Source of the DNA: Sparassis latifolia
Taxonomy: Eukaryota > Basidiomycota > Agaricomycetes > Polyporales > Sparassidaceae
Direction: 5' to 3'
Assembly: GCA_018466975.1 (NCBI GenBank)
Contig: CM031554.1
Span: 310,001-374,000 of the forward strand
DNA: 64,000 bases
Shown here: positions 26,726-39,041 of the stretch, piece by piece
How positions within the stretch are numbered: position 1 is the first letter of the stretch
How the letters are laid out: each line of letters opens with the position of its first letter
Notes under the pieces: model-generated
Databases searched by the model: none
What the model saw: the letters and a program-made list of their open reading frames with translations, nothing else
Told to the model about the DNA's origin: nothing
Translations under genes and position numbers: made by a program

Positions 26726-27540
26726 TTCATTGCGCCCTTCAGATCTAGCTGCTGAATATGACTCCTACGAACCTATGTATATTATTGTACTTAGACTCAA
26801 GTTCAATGAATATGCCACCATTTTCAATTGTCCACAAACGCGCACATCGACCGGTCATTGCAAAGTACGACCTTGGCAGTTCGCCCTTATCAACTCCAGT
26901 GAAGACCTCTCTCAGACGTTTATGGACATTCATATTCAGCCGTAAGGCGTTTGTTGTATGTTAATATTCCGGCAAATTAAGAACCTAGCACTGACACATT
27001 TTTGGCCAACTTCTGGCATGTCCGCTTGAACACCGCCGCTGAGATCGACGTCATTCAACTGGTCAAGCACGTCCTGATTATCCTGTAGATGTACTTGTCT
27101 GGATATTACTCCTGTAGATGTCGCTGAGGATAGGATGGCTGCATGAAGATCTCATATACGCAGTTATGGTACAGTACGGCGTACGCTCAGGACACGCTAA
27201 TCAAAGGCATGGTGAGACTGAATTCTAAGTCATGTTACTTTGTAGTATCTTACATGTAACCACCACAAGTTGGACCAATAACAAGCGGCTGTGTCGAATG
27301 TGACGTGGAAATGGTTCCACGGACGAATATTTCCAGTCATACGGCACGCGAATGGTCTGACTTCAGCCGGCAGCACGAAGTTGTCTGAATACATGCCATC
27401 GAGAATTTGAGAATTGAATTTTCAAGGACGAGAACATCACATCAAAGCTCGAGACTCTGGTCCAGGAGCTCGAGACAGAACGAAGAAAAATGATATCGGA
27501 CGGCAGCCACAGTCACGTGCCAGAATTTAGATCGTACGAC
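26726..27540. other. Intergenic upstream of ERG25
   Basis: No gene recognised. A CACGTG E-box core lies at about 27514, shortly before the palindrome at 27541. Confidence 0.5.
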
Positions 27541-27562
27541 GGAGTCGTTTATAAACGACTCC
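27541..27562. promoter_or_regulatory. Perfect 22 bp palindrome with TATA core, before ERG25
   Basis: GGAGTCGTTTA is followed immediately by its exact reverse complement. The centre TTTATAAA is a TATA-like box 84-90 bp before the ATG, so it may be the core promoter. The two TCGTTTA half-sites resemble the yeast Upc2 sterol response element (TCGTATA), though basidiomycetes are known to use Sre1. The role is inferred. Confidence 0.5.
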
Positions 27563-27638
27563 GGTGTCCTAAATTACAACTGTCATCACTCTTTCCCTCC
27601 CAACCTCACCCTTGGTGTGCACCGTTTGCGCTCTCAGA

Positions 27639-28783
27639 ATGAACTCAACTGCGCCGTCGTACACCTCGGCAGAGGTGTTGTACGCCAGCACCGACTTCAG
27701 CAAGTTAAACTGGCTGGAGACACAGTGGGCGGCCTGGTATCTGTGGATTGGGAACCCTGTCATTGCGACAGGGCTGATGAGTTTCCTCCTGCATGAGGTT
27801 TGTCAGATGATATTTGCTCGTCTCCGAATAACTCAGCAAGTTTTCAGATTGTGTACTTCGGTCGTTGCCTACCATGGATCTTCATAGACGCTACGCCGTA
27901 CTTCCAGAAATGGAAGCTGCAGCCTGACCGCATCCCAACGGCCCAAGAACAGTGGGACTGCACAAAGCAGGTCCTCTACTCACATTTCATGGTCGAGCTA
28001 CCGGTGGTGAGTTACAACGGATATGCAGTTTGAACATACCGTCATGCTGGCTACAGATTTGGCTTTTCCACCCCGTGGCAGAGATGTTCGGCATGTCCAC
28101 CTGGCAGGTACCTTTCCCATCGTGGCAGATCATGGTGCCCCAGGTTGCCTTGTTCTTCGTCTTTGAGGATATGTTCCATTTCTTCGGTCAGTTTCCGATA
28201 TTCATTTCGTTCGCCCGGATCTGACAGCGACGCCCCAGCTCACCAGGCGCTCCACTGGGGCCCTCTGTACAAGCACATCCACAAAATCCACCACAAATAC
28301 CCGTCGCCGTTTGGGCTCGCGGCGGAGTACGCGCACCCGGCTGAGGTCATGATCCTGGGAGCGGGCACAATCCTCGGACCATTGGGGTATTGCTACATCA
28401 AGAGGGACCTCCACATCTTCGCAGTGTACGTGTGGATTACGCTACGCCTGTTCCAGGCCGTGGATGCGCACAGCGGGTACGACTTCCCATGGTCGTTGCA
28501 GCACATCCTTCCCTTCTGGGCGGGTGCGGAACACCACGACTTCCACCACATGGCGTTTACCAACAACTTTGCGACGTCGTTCCGCTGGTGCGACCGCCTG
28601 TTCGGCACGGACATCAAGTACCTCGAGCACCGCCGGCGCATGAATGAGTTGAAGAAGTCCGGCCTCAGCAGGGAGCAGTTCGCCGCGGCGGAGAAGAAGA
28701 TGCTTGAGCAGGTCGAGGCGGAGGGCGTCGTAGAGGCTGCCAAGGTCGAGGCGTATCGGTATGGCAGCAAGAAGGTGGCGTGA
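27639..28783 (+). CDS. ERG25: Sterol C-4 methyl oxidase, 330 aa
   Basis: An ER membrane di-iron oxygenase that oxidises the 4-methyl groups of sterol intermediates in ergosterol synthesis. Four exons: 27639-27797, 27848-28006, 28057-28186 and 28239-28783; introns are 50-52 bp and phases agree. Histidine boxes, in order: HQALH (within [10 protein letters not shown]), HKIHH ([16 protein letters not shown]) and HHDFHH ([20 protein letters not shown]), as required by the fatty acid hydroxylase superfamily. Hydrophobic segments near residues 35-60, 105-145 and 190-225 fit membrane helices. The C-terminal tail is charged and ends GSKKVA. Length matches yeast Erg25 (just over 300 aa). Confidence 0.96.
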
Positions 28784-31700
28784 GTGGGAGCCATTTCATG
28801 CAATATCTATAGTACATCATACCCCGAAGCTTTCGGAGACGAGCAGTAATAGACCGACATTGTGCTTTTTATGATGAGGCTCACGACTTCTCCGTCTCAC
28901 TACTGGATGTCGTCCATCGTGCGCGTCTAGCTAGAGGAACGGGATGATTTGAACTCCTGCGCTATTTGCATGCCTGTCGGGCGGTGGTCTCGTAATTGCG
29001 CATATTTTCTTGTGGCGTGCAGTTTGTTGCGGAAAGGTACATGCCCGTCAGTGTAAACCTCTCGCCGATGACTTAGACGGCTTCTCTACCGAGGTAGATG
29101 TACTGCGGACACAAGAAATCGACCAGGGATGGACCAGTTCTCAAACCCGTATTCATTTCTTGATCGCTCAAGACTAGTGGCGGCACCAGCGCCGGCGGTC
29201 AAATGGCCTGCTCCAACATATGCAAACTAATGTATCTTGCTGTATGTAACTCGGTACAAAGTTGATAACGTGCAGAAGTGGCGAACAAGACATTCGACGA
29301 GCTGGAAAAAGGAAATCGACACTGCGGCCTCGTGAGAATGATATGGGTTTAGAAATATAGAGCGTCCGGACTGGGGATTGCGGCATGAGATATCTCTACG
29401 CCATGTGGATGACCTGATCTATTGTGTGATCTGAAGACTGAACTCGGGCGACGTTCACCTAAGGGGTAGAGGAAGAGGTATCGCGCGAACCACTCACGGT
29501 TGTGACGTTGATGCCGAGGGAACGTAGCAAAAAGCAGGACAGTATATGCATGGACCAGAATGTGGGTGATCAGCCGCGTGCACGGTAGAGCACCTGGTAG
29601 CGAGGTGATGCGTAGAAGACGACTGTCACTGGCCGATGTGAGTAGCGACTGCGGGGAGGCTGACCTATCCAAAGGCCACCCTAATTTTCGCCAAAAGTTC
29701 CTGGAGACCGACCTCGACAAAAGGTCATGACTGCAGGGAGGCTGACAGGCCGCGCGGATGGAGGGTGTGGCCGTTGCGCGGATGAACTCATTCTGTTCAT
29801 CCATTCAGTGATCCTGCATGACAACCACTGAGGTTAGTAGCTATAAAGACACACTCATCCACGACGTACCCTTCTATACAGATCTCCTTGGCCGCGCTCG
29901 CAGTAGGCACTAAGCCGTAGACTTTGTGCTCAACACCACGACATAACCTAGGAGCTAGTTGGAAGGCGTGAATGGCGCAACATGGGGAAAGAACACAAGA
30001 ACTCGCCGTCGCCGCGCATGGGCCTGTCATAAAGTCAACGTGTGCGGTTCGTGGCGTGCGAAGCACCTGAAGAGCGTATTTCGTTTTATGGAGAAGTGGG
30101 TAATCCATGTGTGTATGAACAGTGGATGGTCTGAGGAGCATATGGGATAGATGCCGCGTCTTATATACCTCGACGGCCGGTGGGAAGAACAAGGACTTGG
30201 CTCCCGATCGCTGCAGAACGTCACGACCGGCTCAAACCTTGTTGGAACAATAGAACGGAAACACAGTGGACCTAACAAGAAAATAGGATACCACTCCACG
30301 ACCATTAATGGACGTCCGTTACGTCCGTCACACTGTGGCGAATCCGAATGAGTACCATTGCCCTGTGCTGATTGGATAATTGGGGTCAACCACGACGTCA
30401 TGAAGAAGATACAACTTCGATAGAATTCGGAACTAGCAGACGAGCTAGATCCTGGCAAGCATCCGTTTTATGGAGGCGTCTTTTTCCCAGGCGCCGACTC
30501 AAGCGGAGGAAATCCATGTCGTATTGGAATCGGGAGCGTAGACAGAGGCATGAGTCACAGGGAGCCATTATTCAAAAAGATTCCGGGTGCGTGGAGGACG
30601 TAGAACATTCAAAACAGCATCTGCCTAACGACTCAGGGTGAGCGAAGAAGCTGACTTCGCCGAATACCAACAGCCAGAGAGAGAAGACCCGGAGGTACCA
30701 TGGTCGGAGTACTAGTCTTAGACACTTACTGGGCTATGTGATAGTCAGAGTGCCGTACTGCAGCCCATTAACGTTGAGTAGTAGACGGTGACTTCCAAGG
30801 CGCTGACAACCCTAACCTCAAGTGCTACCTATCCGCCTCAGATCGTAGATCTTACCGACGTGTACGCCGACACTGAGGATGAGCCCCGAGCCCAGTCACA
30901 AGGGCTTGTTCAATGCATCGTGGGTCTAGTGTATCCCTGCGTGTTTTCTGAAGCCCATATAAAACGTGAACGAGACTGAGTAGGCTGTTTGGTCTGCTGA
31001 GGAGTCGGTGCTGTTCCGCTTCAGTCGAAGAGTTTTTTCCTTCGAGTCCGATCTGGCGAGTCTACCTTGCTCCTGTAGGCATTCCCATTCCGATACATGC
31101 TCATTATAACCTCAACTTAAGGCCGAGTCCTTCCGTACAGATTTCGTCGTAACTGTTAAATGTCGAGGAATAGGGAAAATCTCAGGCTTGCGCGGATGCG
31201 TTCACTAAATTCCATCCTACATTATCCAATTGTTTCAATTTTCAGGACTAGAGGGCATACACCGACAGGATTCGACTACAGCCTCCAGGACACTCGAAGA
31301 AAAATTTCAGATGTGAGTCCAACATATGCCGTTTTATTTGCATCTGTAGGAAATGAAGTTTATTTTCTCTGACATTGTTGGTATCCGGGTCAATCTGCCA
31401 ACTCCCTAGAGCTGGTTATATGCAGAGCGCCCGTGAGCAGGCATCAATTTTCTTTCTCGCCGGTTTCGTCTAACAACTTTCATATAAGCACTTACGTACG
31501 AACGGTTGCACCCTAGCAACGGCATGTTTCTTTACAATGGCATGGCCGCTTTGCAATCACTCAGTTGATGATGTCATTGGCTTTCGCCATCAAAAGCAAC
31601 AGGGAAATTGGTTCTATTGTTGCTGGGATTACCTTCCCATTATGGAAAACCTTTGTCCTTAGTGGCGTGGGCCAGATATATAAGAGGTGGTTTGTTCATT

Positions 31701-33997
31701 CTCGCTTCACCTCGTTGACTTCAACATCTGTTCCGTCCCGCATTCCGACCCCTACGCTTAGTGAAACTCACTCTCACAGAGTTTCTTAACCCACTTCTAC
31801 ATCTCCTATGTTCGACCTGAAGCTTAAAATCCGGTTGAAAACGCATCAGGTCACACACGTTAGTCCTATGCATTTTCAACCACCACAGGTCCGCCACCCC
31901 CTGCACATCAGGCCGACACATGGCTCGCATTGTCCATCAACATGCGACCCGGCGTCCGTCACCGCAGATCGTGCACCCGACGCACATCGACGTCACTGTG
32001 GCCTATCGGCTGGAAGTGGACGTAGAGGTTGGGGCAGTGTATGACATGTGTAAATGGAATGTGGACACATTCTCGCGTGAGTTCTTAGCTGGAGTTGTAC
32101 TTTTCTTCTTCGCTGACGCATCTCCTGCCACTGTAGCATCTGCGGTTTCTTCACGTCCACACTGCGGAGACGTAAGGTGGTAAGGTACGGAAACATGGAT
32201 GTTATTTCCGATACCTCGTGTGTGTCCTCAAATTCGCACTCTGTCAGACATAGTGTTGGAATGTCCATATATCCCTCCGCTAACCAGCTCTGGGAAGAGC
32301 TTGCTTATAATTTATAAGCATGCTCTTCCTAGAGCTGACCTATGGAGGGGTATACGGACATTCCAACACAATATAATTATTGATGTATAGAACATCAGAA
32401 TCGGACCGGATATCCAGCCTATCGGTCATATTGTGCGCGAAGCACGGTGGAAAGCGCCCATAGACACGCGCGATGCCTATCATGGCCCGACCTTCACACC
32501 GAGCGAGTTGTGTGCATGGATCCACCGCTGGTCACCAGGGATTGTCCAGCTCATCTCGACTCCGTCCTCTACGCCCTATTCTCGTTCGCTGTCATCAATA
32601 TGCCGAGCCCCTTCCAATACCGGAATCAACTTGGCTTGTTGACGGAGCGATATCCTGAGCAACCGAGAGACGATAGGATGTCGTGCGGAGCTGGTCCGAG
32701 TCCTGACCGGTCAGCACTTGCAACCCTCTAACATGACAGCTCACACTGTCAGCACTACTATAATTTGCTATCCATCCACAAAACGGAACAACCCATATCG
32801 CACTCACGACTGTGCAATCCTAGTGCTAATGGCCAGAACGGCCTCTCCATCCTACATACTTCAACCTGATACGATACATAATAGTATAAATCCACGCTTG
32901 TAACCAAAACACCTCACGAACATACTCACTCCACCTAAATACTCCCACTCCCGACCTCCATACCGACACATTACCAACTTGTCGTACCAAGGATTTATTA
33001 CTCCAAAATGAAAGGCTCACCTGGACATAGATATAGCATTAAAAACTACAGGTACAGGTAACTATAATTATGATGCAGGAATAACGATACAAAGCCAGTA
33101 TACACACGTCAAACATTATCTAGTCGGCAGAGCACCTAGACCAGTTACAAGAGATTTGTGGAAGTGTAGGAAAACCGGAGCGAGTCAGCGAAAATGATAT
33201 CCTCGTAGTGCCCCGCAGTCAGCATGTGAAATATTATCACAAGTAACTGCTCACAATCCCGCATCGGGGTCGTCGATCAGGCTGCATGGCCAGTTGATAC
33301 CAGTGTGAGGGGATCCACTATAGAGGTGAGCTGTGCAACGTATTCGAGCTCGGTCGGACTTGTCGCGTAATGACTTACAGAGAGCTCACCTGTGCAGATG
33401 TGGGATCCATACCATCCACCCGCTGCATCTCTTTATTTGCAAGCTCGGAATTTTGTAACGTTGCATGGATATCTTCAGTGTACGACGCCCCTATGATGCG
33501 CCTGCGCGCATTCAGGCTCGATCAACGTATCATATCAGCGCCAACCTCACTTAGAGCGTCATATGGCACACGGCTAGGAACGGAGCCGATGACTTGATTG
33601 CTTTCTTGTGAAGATGTGCAACTCACCCTCGCCAAAATGCTGTGACCCTCAAACCTCGAGAATGGGTGCCTATGATAAGTATTTACTCGTGGCAGTGAAA
33701 GCATGGAGATCAGAACTCGTTTATTTTACAAGTCAGCGTTAGGGCGCCGAATCCTACCCTCCACAATGCCGAGGCTCACAAGGTTAACGCCACAGCGGCT
33801 GTCGTGGAGTTATCCGTACATGTAAGTCATCATACTAACTTTCCTACAATTATACAGACCAACAGGAGACACCTGCGAGAGGTCGTCGGAATCATACTCA
33901 TAATCTTTGAGTCCCTCTCCAGAGTTTGGAGGCCCCAAGTCACCGGGAAACAAGAGAACCCTAGCATGACGTTGGGATGTGTAGCGACGGTGTGAAT
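28784..33997. other. 5.2 kb stretch without a recognisable gene
   Basis: Open frames of 60-150 codons occur on both strands but none shows a domain, a splice-consistent extension or protein-like composition. It holds the 115 bp foldback repeat at 32254-32368 and a short imperfect repeat of gactgc(a/g)gggaggctgac near 29650 and 29730. It could be old, eroded repeat sequence. Confidence 0.55.
32254..32368. repeat. 115 bp foldback repeat with TGTTGGAATGTCC ends
   Basis: The left arm starts TGTTGGAATGTCCATATA and the right arm ends TATACGGACATTCCAACA. The arms stay complementary to the centre (GCTTATAA/TTATAAGC) with few mismatches, including CAGCTCTGGGAAGAGC against GCTCTTCCTAGAGCTG. The TG...CA ends resemble a copia-type LTR, but full palindromy is unusual for an LTR. 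It could be a MITE or foldback element. No clear target duplication was seen. Confidence 0.65.
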
Positions 33998-36900
33998 TTA
34001 TGCCAAAGTGATGAGAATGTCTCCCGCGCTGACAGCTGCACCTTCTTTCACGCCTCTCCCAAAACCCTTCACCAAGCGGCCGACGTTCTCCTCCCCAGCT
34101 TTCACGTTGATCTCCGTCTTCATCGCTTCGAGGACGATCAATACATCCTCCCCAGATTTAACCAAATCACCTGGGCTGCACTTGATTTTCCAGATGGATG
34201 CAGATAGAGGAGATACAACGGCATCGCCGGTGGGATCACCTGAAGCCAATACGAGTGAGTATTCGCGATACCAACTTGGACATTCTTCCAACGGCTCACC
34301 ATCAGAATGATCTACCATTTTCTGAAGCCTCTCTGCTGCCTGCGCTCTCTGGCTATCCCATTTTGCCAGTAGTTCTTTCTCGCTGCATTACAGCGTTCAG
34401 TCGCATCAAAGACCGACCAATGTTTTGGACACCTACAGGGCCTCCTCCGTTTCGACTCCCTTCGCTTGGTAGTCCTTAAATCGCCTCGTCTCTTTTGCAA
34501 TGCGCTCGACGAAGGCGTTATACTCTGACATTGAGAAAACAGTTGGCTCAATCTGCATTACATTTTAGATAGTCACAACACTGGAAGACATGGTGAGCAT
34601 ACCTTGAATTCGTATCTACCGGCATCGAACCGAGCCTCAATCTGTCTGGAGCTCAGTATATTTCTTCTACGTTCGGAGTCACGCACTGACTTCAAGATAC
34701 TCTTCTTCTGTCACAATCTCATACGTAACCTGTACGACGGTCAAGATGGTCACCACCTTCCTCAGAATCAGAAGAACGCACCTGATCGAATGGCTGCAGA
34801 AGCCAAGGCTGCTCAGGTTTGAAATTTCTTCCCTTCCCCCACGTTTGCCAAGGCGGCAGTGTACGCGCGTAGAGTTGATATCCTCCGGGTGATTCTATTG
34901 GATATATGGCAGCTACCAGACCCGCGATGCCGACAGCACCCTGGGTAAATGTCACATTTTAGGGCGATAACAGCGACCGCAGACTTGAATGCTTACGCGC
35001 GGAGTGTACGTCCGCGAAGGGTTCATCTTTTGCCCCACCAGTCTGCATCGTGGATCGATCTTGTTCGAATAACTATCAGCTTATCGGTATAAAGCTGTAG
35101 TGAAGTAGACTTACAGGGACGAGGAAGGGACATGCTAGATAGAACCCGACACCGAGAACAAGCTGACAACTCCATTACTATGAGTGATCCAGCTTGGAAG
35201 TCGGTTTGTACATACCCAATCGGAAGATACGAGTAGCTTGAGAGCCTCTGCTACTCCACCTTCGAGTCCATTGTTCTTAGCCAAATACTCAATGTTGCTG
35301 GGTAGGTATACAGCCTCGCTGCGGATAGAATGCATGTATCGCTCCAAAGCGTCTCTGCTCCATCGGTCATCCAACACGATCGGGAACGTAATCCTACGAC
35401 CGGGGAAGGTAGTATGGTGGAGAGTGTCCGGAAGGGATGCTTCTACTTCCAACAGAGTTGTCAAAAGGTCGGATTGTGAGATGACAAGAGGGTCATAGTG
35501 AATCTGGTCGTCATTAGTCCGCTATAGGCAGTACGGAGAAATATGTTGAATACCATGGTTGACCGAATGCAAGGGGCGAGCGACCACATGCCCGGAACGT
35601 CTCGTTTCCCGAGCTCGGACTCAAACGCATGAATTCGAGCGCGGAGACCGAAATCTAATAGTAGTTCGCCATACTCGACCAAGATAGCTGAGTCTCCCGC
35701 CTGACAGATATCTATTGAATCTCTATGGTTGACACGCGCTGAGTATGTGTCGGCTTACCTGGCGAAACACAACCTGTGGACGAGGGCTTCCTGCCACGGG
35801 CGAGATGACATGTAGCTTGGAGTCTTGTTCAACGTCTTCTAGGTTATCTTGCAGGAAATCATTGGCCACCGACACCGAGAAGGATTCGGATGTACTACAA
35901 ATATGAGATAGGTTGCCGAGGTACTCCTCGCGACGCCGATGCAGCTGCAGGGCTTGAGCAAAAGTAATGCGTTTGAAACGTACTGTACAGCCCGGACGCA
36001 GCTGTCCCAGCTTCCACCTATAGCATACAACATCATAGTCAGTCGTGTCGAGCAGTTGTGGGATCGATACAGGGGCGCACAACTCAGCTGTCGCAACGGT
36101 GCATATACAAACATAACCACCCATGTCAGGGCCCTCGTTCGTCAAGATGACCGGTGTATCGCCATTCAGGTTGATCGTACCCAACGCGTAACCGTTATCG
36201 TGGATGTTCGACGGGTGTGACCCGCCTTCCCCGCCATTCTTGCGCGCCCACGTTATCTGCGGGCCTTCGAGGCGGATCCCCATGCGGTTGCTCGAGATGC
36301 TCACTTTCCAGTGCGTGGAAAAGAATTCTTCGATCCCTGCTCGTGTCACGAACTCCTCGTCACTGTGTGGACCAGCAAGGCAGTAGATCGTCCAGTTCGT
36401 GGGATATGCAGGAACTAAGTATGGTGGGAGGGGAAGGGGCCGCTCTTCCTGTGCAGGATAGCAGTCACCCAGAGCAATGTGGTCTCCGGAGGTCAAGGAA
36501 CGCCCCTAAGATTGGCTAGTGAGGGAAAACCGAGTCTGAAGCATAGAACCCCGCGCCTACCTGGTACCCACCAAGGCCCATGGAAGTCGCTTTCGACCCA
36601 AGGTACGGCGGAATCTCAGGGAAACCACCTCTCACAGCGAGATATGCTCTGAAACCAGGCTCTTTGGCCGTAGTCATAGCCAATTTGCCTCCAGCAGGCA
36701 CCACGACACTTTTCCACATGTCCACGTCCTGTCCATTGACTGTGACCTGAACAGATGCACCTGTGATCGCAATAACGGTAGGAGTATGGAAGAATAGCCG
36801 GCAGCCTATGAGCGTGACCTCCAATGCTTCTGTACCTGGCTTGTTCCCGACAAGGATATTCGCGATACGGAAGGCGAGAGAGTCCATCGGCCCACTACGG

Positions 36901-38782
36901 GGGATACCAAGGCCTAGTTGTCGGCCAGGATAATCTTGCACTGTAGTGTCCAAACCTCCGCTGAGGACATCAAATCCTCTGTACATGTAGAGTTAAAATG
37001 GGTGAATACGTTAGAACCTCAAGAGCTAGTCCACATACCTCGGTATGAACTTGAAAGTATCAAGGAAGGTCGTAGTAGCATTGCCACTTTGGAAAATCTC
37101 CGACTCGCAGATGGCGCGAAGGTATGCCGTGTTGTTCGGAGGGCCGTAAATTTTACTTTGTGATAGCGCCTGAAATAGCCGTGCTACTGCTTCTTGACGA
37201 GTTGGCGCAGTGACGATCAATTTGCAAACAAGTGGGTCAAAATAAGGTGTGACGTTCGTCCCCGTCTCTACCTAAGCGAGAGACTGATGTGACTTTCAGG
37301 AAAGACAATCCGGGCATAAAATACGCACCCATGTTTCAACGCGCAACCAGTCAGCTTTCAGTACATCAACCTGTTGCAGGGTACCAGGACAGGGCTTGAA
37401 CTGCGCGGCCGCATTTTCGCAATATACGCGAGCCTCTATAGCATGCAAAGGCCTCTTGTGTAAAGCAATCTGGTACATTTCCTGGTCCAGCTGGTCTGCA
37501 GACAGACCTCCCTCCTTCGCCTCTCTTTCCGCGATGCCTTGTTGTATCATCAGCTCAACGATGTCAAGTCCAGGATTTACAGCTTCCGTAACAGGATGCT
37601 CGACCTACGTGACTGCGCCTCAATATATCACAGTGCCACTGCACAAGAGACACTGACCTGGAGCCGCGTATTCATTTCCAGGAAGAAGAATGCGCCGGTC
37701 ACATCCTCGACCAAAAACTCGACAGTCCCTATCATCCTCTTTAAACACTAGAGCTTGGATAGTATGAACAAACTCACCCGCAGAAGCATACGTGATATGC
37801 TCGCAAAGACGCACAGCGGCCACACACATTGTTTCCAGTACCACTGCAACAACAGCGACTGAGCGATGGCAAGGGTGTCAGTATGTGTCCATTATCTCAC
37901 CAGGATGCCGTGTCATGAATGGACTGGGGGTTTCTTCAATAACTTTCTGGTGCCTGCGTTGCACACTGCACTCGCGTTCGCCCATATGTATGGCATGTCC
38001 CAAACCGTTTCCAAAGACCTGCGTCGGTTAGAAAGAAAACAGGACGGATATGTCACTGTGACATACTTGGACTTCCACATGGCGAGCGGCAGGATAATAA
38101 CGCTCTAGGAATAGACCGTCATTCTTGAATAAAGTCTGAAGTCACCGTCAGGCATGCTCGTATCGCACAGCAGTATAGAACTTACCCTGGCGCGTTCTTG
38201 CGTCGCGGAGAATTTTGCGCGCAACTCCTCTGAGTTCTGACAAACGACGAGACCCATTCCGCCACCGCCAGCGGTCGACTTGAGCATAATAGGGAAGCCA
38301 ATCTCAACAGCAACTTTCACGGCATCTTCCACATTGTCGAGCAGCCCCTCAGACCCTGGAACAAGTGGGACATTCACCTCCACAGCCAGCACACGGGCTT
38401 GGTGTTTCAGTCCCATAGCTAGTATAGTCTCTACACGAGGGCCAAGCCAAGTAATCCCAGCTTCCACAAGCAGACTCGCAAAGTGTGCATTCTCGGCGAG
38501 AAAGCCGTACCCCGGGTGTACCAGTGTAACTTTGCGGTCCTTGCATACGTCGACGATCGTCTCTGCATCCAGATAGCCACGCGAATTCGAGACGGGGTCA
38601 TCATCTTCCGGACGTAGAGCAACGGCCTCGTCGGCAAGCAATACGTGTGGGGCAGTAGCGTCCGAGCGAGTGTATATGGCGATAGTCGGGATCCCAAGGC
38701 GCTTTGCCGTGCGCAGGATGCGCACTGCAATCTCGCCCCGGTTAGCGACCAGCAGCTTGTGTGGGGACATTGAGAGGGCCAT
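33998..38782 (-). CDS. lamA: Lactam-utilisation biotin carboxylase-KipA-KipI-biotinyl protein (LamA type), about 1267 aa
   Basis: Nineteen exons on the minus strand; all junctions keep phase. Domains: biotin carboxylase about 1-470 ([23 protein letters not shown]-grasp [44 protein letters not shown]); KipA/AHS2 about 473-785 ([37 protein letters not shown]); KipI/AHS1 about 835-1090 ([31 protein letters not shown]); biotinyl domain at the end with EAMKTE, biotin Lys about 1228. This is the urea-carboxylase order without the amidase half of DUR1,2. Its divergent partner is LamB/YcsF, as at the Aspergillus nidulans lam locus, so it more likely acts on lactams or 5-oxoproline than urea. Intron 36018-36080 is 63 bp with no stop and could be retained in frame. 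Confidence 0.88.
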
Positions 38783-39041
38783 ACTCACCGGATAGCCAGA
38801 CCAGTCTTTATGTGTGCAATATTCCGCAGATAATCATCGTAAAATGGAATTGATAAGGAAGCTCAGCTGGTGTCGGTGTCTGACCTTCGCGATTACGGGC
38901 CGCCCGTCGGTGCTCCATGAATACCCGGCCTGGGAAGTATCGAAAGCCAAGTGCAGTCTAAAGAGCACCACCGCTCCTCCCTATCCACAGCTTCAGGCCT
39001 CTGAGCTCCAGTTCCCGACCTGCAGCCTATATCTCGGGCAA
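38783..39041. promoter_or_regulatory. Bidirectional lamA-lamB promoter with two GATA-factor sites
   Basis: 259 bp separate the two divergent start codons. AGATAA (38828-38833) and TGATAA (38851-38856) both fit HGATAR, the binding site of AreA/Nit2-type nitrogen regulators, and lie 23 bp apart on the same strand. GATA control is known for nitrogen-source genes in ascomycetes; here it is inferred. Confidence 0.5.

Noticed and set aside
29349..30458. Overlapping minus-strand ORFs of 130-150 codons
   Set aside because: No domain, no splice-consistent extension, and composition is not protein-like.
33998..38782. Urea amidolyase (DUR1,2) as the identity of the big carboxylase
   Set aside because: The N-terminal amidase half is absent and the divergent neighbour is LamB/YcsF, so the lam type fits better; urea carboxylase activity is not excluded.
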